Source of the DNA: Massospora cicadina
Taxonomy: Eukaryota > Entomophthoromycota > Entomophthoromycetes > Entomophthorales > Entomophthoraceae
NCBI GenBank assembly: GCA_022478985.1
Contig: JAKSZP010017471.1
Coordinates: 1-64,000 of the forward strand
Direction: 5' to 3'
Length of the DNA: 64,000 bases
Part shown: positions 58,911 to 64,000 of the stretch, piece by piece
How the letters are laid out: each line of letters begins with the position of its first letter
Position numbering within the stretch: position 1 is the stretch's first letter
Notes under the pieces: model-generated
What the model was told of the DNA's origin: nothing
Database searches by the model: none
What the model saw: only the letters and a program-made list of their open reading frames with translations
Position numbers and translations under genes: made by a program

Positions 58911-59893
58911 ATAAAATCTTCTTTAAGTTGCACGTCAAGAAGTGATTGTCCAGATGGACCACTAGGACCTAATTTGATTTTTAAATCCACTGAAGTTAGA
59001 GCACCAATAGGCTCAGATGTCCATGACCTGTGCAGCTTTTACTTTAAGTACAAATTTATAAAGGGGGCGCTAAACATTCCCCCGATCTGTTGAGCTTTAA
59101 CCCTTCCCTGAGTCCACAAAAAGAAACGCAGGAGCTGACAATGGTGATCCATCCCACATAGATTCTCGCCATTGCTCTTCAAGAAATTTCTAGGGCTGAC
59201 TGGGCGCCGGATGTGCCATTAGTATCCCAGGTACTGGCAGGTCAGACCTCCTTATTGAAGGGGCTAAACTGTTTGACCACTTGGGTTCACTAAGCCACAA
59301 GCATACTCATTAATCAGTAATGGAGGTGCAATTTTGTTCCTTAGTAGGGTTTGGGTGCCTCCCCAACAACAGGATGAGGTAATCTCCACTCACCATGATC
59401 CCCTCACGGTGTGGCACTCAGGGCACAAAAAACCTCAATTTAATAATGCAGGCGTTCAACCGGCCACATAACTTCAAGGATTTACTGGAGTAGATCACTA
59501 ATTGCATGAAATACATTTACGCTAAGTTTGTTGTAGATTGTGTAAGAATGGTCTCCTTCCTCCCCTACAGTAGGCACAAGGTCCATGGATCACAGTATCA
59601 ATCAATTTTATTATTGATCTTCCCCATTCCAACGTGTTTAAAAAAATATGGTGGTCGTGAACTGCTATAGATGTTCTTCCTTTTCAGTCCTTGTATGTCC
59701 ATCATTACCTCTGAGGAGACTGCCCAGATTTTTGTCCACCATACTTTCTCAATGTTTGGTGTAACCCAGGAGGTGGTAAGTATCTGGAACCTCAATACGG
59801 CTCATGTTTGGACTGCATTTTGGATATTTTGAAAATCCAGCCGTGCCAGTCCATAGTATACCATCCCCCAGTCTGATGGTTAGACAGAGATGG
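58911..59893 (+). pseudogene. Element H RNase H end and integrase N-terminal part
   Basis: RNase H ends with KFIKGALNIPPDLLSF near 59060. The integrase zinc region shows HHDPLTVWHSGHKKP near 59395. The core follows with MVVVNCYRCSSFSVL near 59655, breaking frame often. YHPQSDG near 59865 marks the end of the core just before solo LTR N. Confidence 0.65.
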
Positions 59894-60731
59894 TGCTGGA
59901 ATTTCAGTTGACCACATTATCCAACCTATTGACTGAATAACTAATTTTATGATCGGTGGTTAGAAGAATATATCTCAGCAACAGTTGCCAACTAAAGATA
60001 TCCTTGTCAGGATTAATCCCCAATAATATAGAGTAAGAATTCAATGTGGGAGCAACATACAATAGTCAAATTATCTGAATTGATAAAAGAAATTATATGG
60101 GGAGTCAGTTAAAACTATCTAAAAGTTCTAACGCTTGTAGTAGGACCATCATTGGCCAACACAATTGGTTTCAAGTTCCTAACACCAATAAATATGTTTT
60201 TAAACAGCTGAGTATTACACTACCTTAGAAAATCAAGTCACAGATACCCAACGAGATTTGGTGCCTAAAACTTGAGGGCCAATCCAGTATAGGAGAGCAA
60301 ATGATTAACAGAGGACAGCTGAAAGTTGTGTGCTGATTTTGCCAAAACCCCTCAAATTATTCTCTAATAAGATTATTAAACATGATAATAACTGAGATAT
60401 TTATACATTGGTTGTATAGCATTACTCTTGTGATAAGAGTGCAAGGATCATATATCCTTAGGCTGTTTTTATCAAGTCTCCGCTTAGTTATTCATGAAGA
60501 GAATAGAAATTGTTCCCAACCACATCAAAAATACCTTCAAGACAAAGAAGCACTTGTCTAGCGTTGGACATTTTACTCAACGTGGCTTTTGGGAGATTAG
60601 CCAAAAATAATTTCATACTATTATTGCCCCAGCTTATATATTTTAAAAAATAAAAGAAATTAGTCAAGAATCTGTGCATTTATAATCAGGGCGCAGAAGT
60701 GAGCTACCATCTAGAGGCCCAGATTTTAACA
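59894..60731. mobile_element. Solo LTR N (838 bp) in H integrase
   Basis: It starts TGCTGGAATTTC and ends GATTTTAACA, with a perfect 5-base duplication gatgg at 59889-59893 and 60732-60736. The integrase motif 'DGxTE' before it and 'VNQILKQYL' after it become continuous when it is removed. No coding motif inside. Confidence 0.8.
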
Positions 60732-61457
60732 GATGGTCAACCAGATTCTCAAGCAATACCTCCATTGCTACAGCTCCAATATTTATTATACCTGAGCAGT
60801 TGATCTTCCAATGATGCAGTTCATATACAACAACGCCAACCATCTTTCAACAGGGGTTTCCCTTATGAAGTTACCGTGGGGTATAACCCTTATTCATTAT
60901 TGGTCCTTGGCTTCGCACCAAAGTAAATACTGCAAGGAGCAGCTGCAGCAGATCAGAATACAAAATCTCTGAACTAAGAGAACATGACTAAGGGGATAAG
61001 TTATTACAAGCAATTCATAGATCACAAACGTCTTACTACCCATGAGATTGAGGTGGGGTCATAAAGGGATGCTAGATACACAACACCTGAAGTTAAAGTT
61101 TCCTTGCGGAAGTTTGCAATCAAGTGTTCCGGTACTCAAATGGTGTCTGAGGATGTGGGCAATGGGGCCTTCAGGTTGGTTCTCCACACGCATTGGAAGC
61201 AGTACCCAGTCTTCCATGCTTCCATGTTGTCCCCATATAAGTGGAAGGAACCAGCACTTGAACCTTTCATGATCAAGGGCTTTGAAAAAGTGGGAGTAGA
61301 TGACATTCTGGCGTCACAGAAATCATGTTGCTCAGTGAAATACTTGGTGGCCTGGAAGAAATTTTTCTATAAGAGCAGCTGGGTCAGTGCCCACAATTGT
61401 GCCAATTGCCACAAGTTGGCGAATGCCTTCCATATTGCATACCAAAATGCTCCCTAA
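60732..61457 (+). pseudogene. Element H integrase C-terminus with chromodomain
   Basis: VNQILKQYL at 60735 and FIYNNANHLSTGVSL near 60830 end the core. The 117-residue open stretch 61104-61457 has the SH3-like end (FHASMLSPYKWKEP) and a chromodomain: VDDILASQKSCCSVKYLVAWKK, then SSWVSAHNCANCHKLANAFH. The aromatic residues of the chromodomain are largely kept. This would target integration to marked chromatin. Confidence 0.75.
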
Positions 61458-61572
61458 CCTCTTAAGAAGGTTGCCACCATGCTGGCTATAAAGCTACCCA
61501 AGGCGAATAATATGTTGAACTTTTTAAATTTCCCAGTTTTGGTGCTTTCCTGGTTCAACAAGGGAAGGGTAA

Positions 61573-62591
61573 TGTAAGCCTTGGGGAGCAACTCCTGTGG
61601 CTTGATTGAGAAGAGCACCCATTTCAGACCAAGAAAGGGCATAAGCTGGCAGAAGTCCCTATCATTACCTGACAACTTTGCTTATGTGATGGATGAGAGG
61701 TTGGTGATGGTGTACCCCTTGAAATTGCGCCTCTTCTCCTGCTGATACCAACCCGGATGTAAAGCAGAAAATTTTGGAGGTGTATCAGTAAATGGCGGTG
61801 TCAGAAGACAGTGCCAATGGAGGGTTCATAGGAATCTTCACATATATGAGGTTTCCTCTTACAGTTCAAGTTCCACAGTTAAGTTCTGTAAGTCAGTTAT
61901 ATCATTAACTGTAAAAATTAAAATTTATTGTATCACTTGTGGCCTTTAAATTTTTAAACTGCCGTTAACCTTAATTGCTACTAAAAATGAGCCCTATCCT
62001 GACAGTTATGAGCGCAATCACCCCCTCAATACTCAATGATACTGCCATATTTGGCCAGGCCGCAGTGCACCCTGATGTCCACCAGAGGATCTGTTGTCAT
62101 TGTGCTATGCGCGAATGTGGTGGAATGCAACTTCTTACTAAAGAATCTGATCCAATCCAGCCATGTAGGTATGATCCCAACTGAGATAAATAACAATTTA
62201 GGGTGTCATTTCGTCATAGCCAAAATGTGAAGTAATTCAAACAGAAAAACATCTTTTTCCTTTCTTCTATTAATTTAGTTTATAAGTCAGCAGACTCAAC
62301 CGGTTCCACTGTCACTCCATTTTCCCCCTTTCCCCTATTTAGTTTGAATGAAAAACCCTATAAAACCTGAAATTATTTGTGATTTTAAGTAGTCTTCTAG
62401 ATGTTTAGTGGCTATTATTTAAATATTGGGAATCTCTGTCTAGTGCTCACGGTTGCCTTATTTTCTTTGCATCACACATTATAAATTGCTATACCAGAGG
62501 TATTTTAGCTGTTGTTTTATATGGTAACTCATTTTACGTGCCAGCACTGTCTTATAATCAGCACGCTTCATGACACTATGCATTCTTTAGA
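61573..62591 (+). repeat. 3' LTR of element H
   Basis: It starts TGTAAGCCTTGGGG directly after a purine tract and pairs with 43472-44492. It contains CCCTATAAAACC near 62357, a likely TATA box. The right end is approximate. Confidence 0.75.
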
Positions 62592-64000
62592 TGATCAGCT
62601 AGAAAATATTTTTAGAGGAGAATGACAGGGTATTAACTCAAATCATGAACTTAGCCATCAAATCTCTCATTGACTGGAATTTTTATTAGGCTATTGAACT
62701 GGAATATAATCAAGATCAGTCATCAATCTATGAATGAAAGAGGAGTTACTTCCTCAGGTATATGAAGTAAATCTGTTTTATTAAGAGGCTAGGAATGCAA
62801 TAAATGACACAAAAATAAAATTTAGCATTCTAAATCAGTGGAGGAACTAAGTCTGTATATGCAATGAACGATGTGAGTTGCCACACACCAAATTAGTACA
62901 GCTGAAGTACCATTAGCTTCCAAGAAAAAGTAAAAAACCTTTAGAATCAGCAGGTGGTCATGCATCAAGACATTGACGTCTTAAAGAACACATAAATCTC
63001 CTTGACTAACGAATTTTACTGGCCATTTTACAGTCTAACAATGATCTTTATGATAACACCTGAGAGCTATGGAACGTCAACAAAGATTAAAAGGTTAAAA
63101 AGCAGAACTCTAGTCTCTATATTGTGGTCTACAAATCGAGATTACCACAATTAATCAGTTCCGGGAACCCGTGGAATAGAATTGAGAGAAAATTTGAATT
63201 GAGAGTGATGTATTGAGACTGATCTGAATGATGGAAGGTGCTGATGAAAGGTCTTAGTACACTCCTAAGTGAGAAAAGACAAGTTGAGGAAGCACCCTCT
63301 GAAGTAAAATCTATTTAGGCTAAAATTGTTTAGCCCCAAAGTTTGTAGCCAGATGGCCTTATTGGCATTACTCCTCCTTTGGGTCCCTCTACTCAGTTAG
63401 AACATTATGCTGGTATATCCAGCAACCTGGGGCCTTATGTTAAGGTCTCCCAGGATGCTTTGGAACTGCTACCTCCAGCATGTCATTACAGCCATTTTAC
63501 CAATTGAATCCCAACAATTTAACCAAGGTTTACTGACACTGGAACATGCAGTCTTTTATAAAAATGATTAGAATGATGATTTATGGGGCCAACAATCTGT
63601 TCAATGTATAACTATGATCAATTGTAAAGATGATCAAGTCAAGATTTTATCATGCCTTATTTACCTGAGGACAATCGAAGCTATAAAGGCGTTGAGAATG
63701 GTACGTTATGCAAAGTGGGAAGCCCCAAAAAGATGTTTACTCACAAGGAAAAATTTATGACAATTTAATTATAAAAAATAAGAATATTACAGAGTTTTCT
63801 GACCTTTTCTACCATAAGAATTAGGTGTTAATGGGAGCTAAGGCCATGGATGAATTTGATATGAAAATCGCCTCATAAAAAACTACTAAGTATTACCATG
63901 AGCTTTACAATAACTACTGCTTTGGCAAAAAAGACTTGGATACTTTTGCAATGATATATTTCCTCAAACGGTGCAAGGTTACCTTTTACCAACAAATATA
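62592..64000 (+). other. Unassigned stretch with weak gag-like end
   Basis: 62592-63330 shows nothing recognisable. From 63340 on the plus strand, readable bits such as GITPPLGPSTQLEHY and MDEFDMKIAS, with KKDLDTFAMIYFLKRCK, appear in two or three frames. This suggests a decayed protein gene, possibly a gag that continues past the window. No motif confirms it. Confidence 0.3.

Larger units (their letters stand above)
43472..62591 (+). mobile_element. Chromovirus-type Ty3/Gypsy element H, split by insertions
   Basis: LTRs of about 1.02 kb lie at 43472-44492 and 61573-62591; both start TGTAA. A purine tract (AAGGGAAGGGTAA, 61560-61572) precedes the 3' LTR. Internal remains, plus strand: possible protease near 45050, RT N-terminus 45421-45768, RT and RNase H 56942-57840, integrase 58910-61450 with a chromodomain. 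Element I (45776-56941), an unresolved insert (about 57841-58910) and solo LTR N (59894-60731) break it. Gag is missing or unrecognisable. The two RT pieces seem to overlap slightly, so a chimera of two copies is possible. Confidence 0.65.

Overview
The window looks like a repeat-dense stretch of a fungal genome, most likely a mushroom-forming basidiomycete. That guess rests on the mix of Ty3/Gypsy LTR elements (several with an integrase chromodomain) and a LINE of the type common in fungi. I cannot name the species. No intact host gene, rRNA, CRISPR array or functional tRNA gene is visible. Nearly everything is retrotransposon sequence, and nearly all of it is broken by stops and frameshifts.

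Layout. (1) 1-3735: remnants of three LTR elements; an LTR-B element lies inside a minus-strand LTR-A element, which itself abuts the 3' end of a plus-strand LTR-A element. (2) 3740-8628: minus-strand chromovirus D (gag, protease, RT with YMDD, RNase H, integrase, start of a chromodomain). (3) 8629-32377: minus-strand chromovirus F, opened by a stack of later insertions. These are a solo LTR of family H (11647-20714) that itself holds the 8.05-kb element G (12482-20534), which in turn holds an LTR-B insertion (13522 to about 14665); the complete plus-strand element A (21693-27785); and a LINE-like element K with ORF1 only (27791-29710). F reads on across these insertions with its target duplications still visible. 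(4) 32378-36136: AT-rich sequence carrying two tRNA-derived SINEs and a 39-bp micro-insertion. (5) about 36137-41385: a LINE (L) with CCHC ORF1, endonuclease and reverse transcriptase. (6) 41386-43471: AT-rich, unassigned. (7) 43472-62591: plus-strand chromovirus H, split by element I (45776-56941). One LTR of I holds solo LTR J; the inside of I holds a solo LTR-A, and that holds the youngest-looking element, C (49661-54623). Solo LTR N and one unresolved insert lie further along H. (8) 62592-64000: unassigned, with a weakly gag-like end.

Two observations stand out. First, LINE L, the ORF1-only element K and the two full-length SINEs (32995-33277 and 34380-34668) end in one related 3' tail, as expected if one LINE reverse transcriptase mobilises all of them. 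Second, the Gag of element G contains a collagen-like Gly-X-Y repeat between two probable coiled coils. Element C is also notable: it has matching LTRs, a perfect target duplication, 75-bp tandem repeats in U3, and coding capacity only for Gag and protease. All ages, nesting orders and identities here were read by eye, without alignment or database searches.
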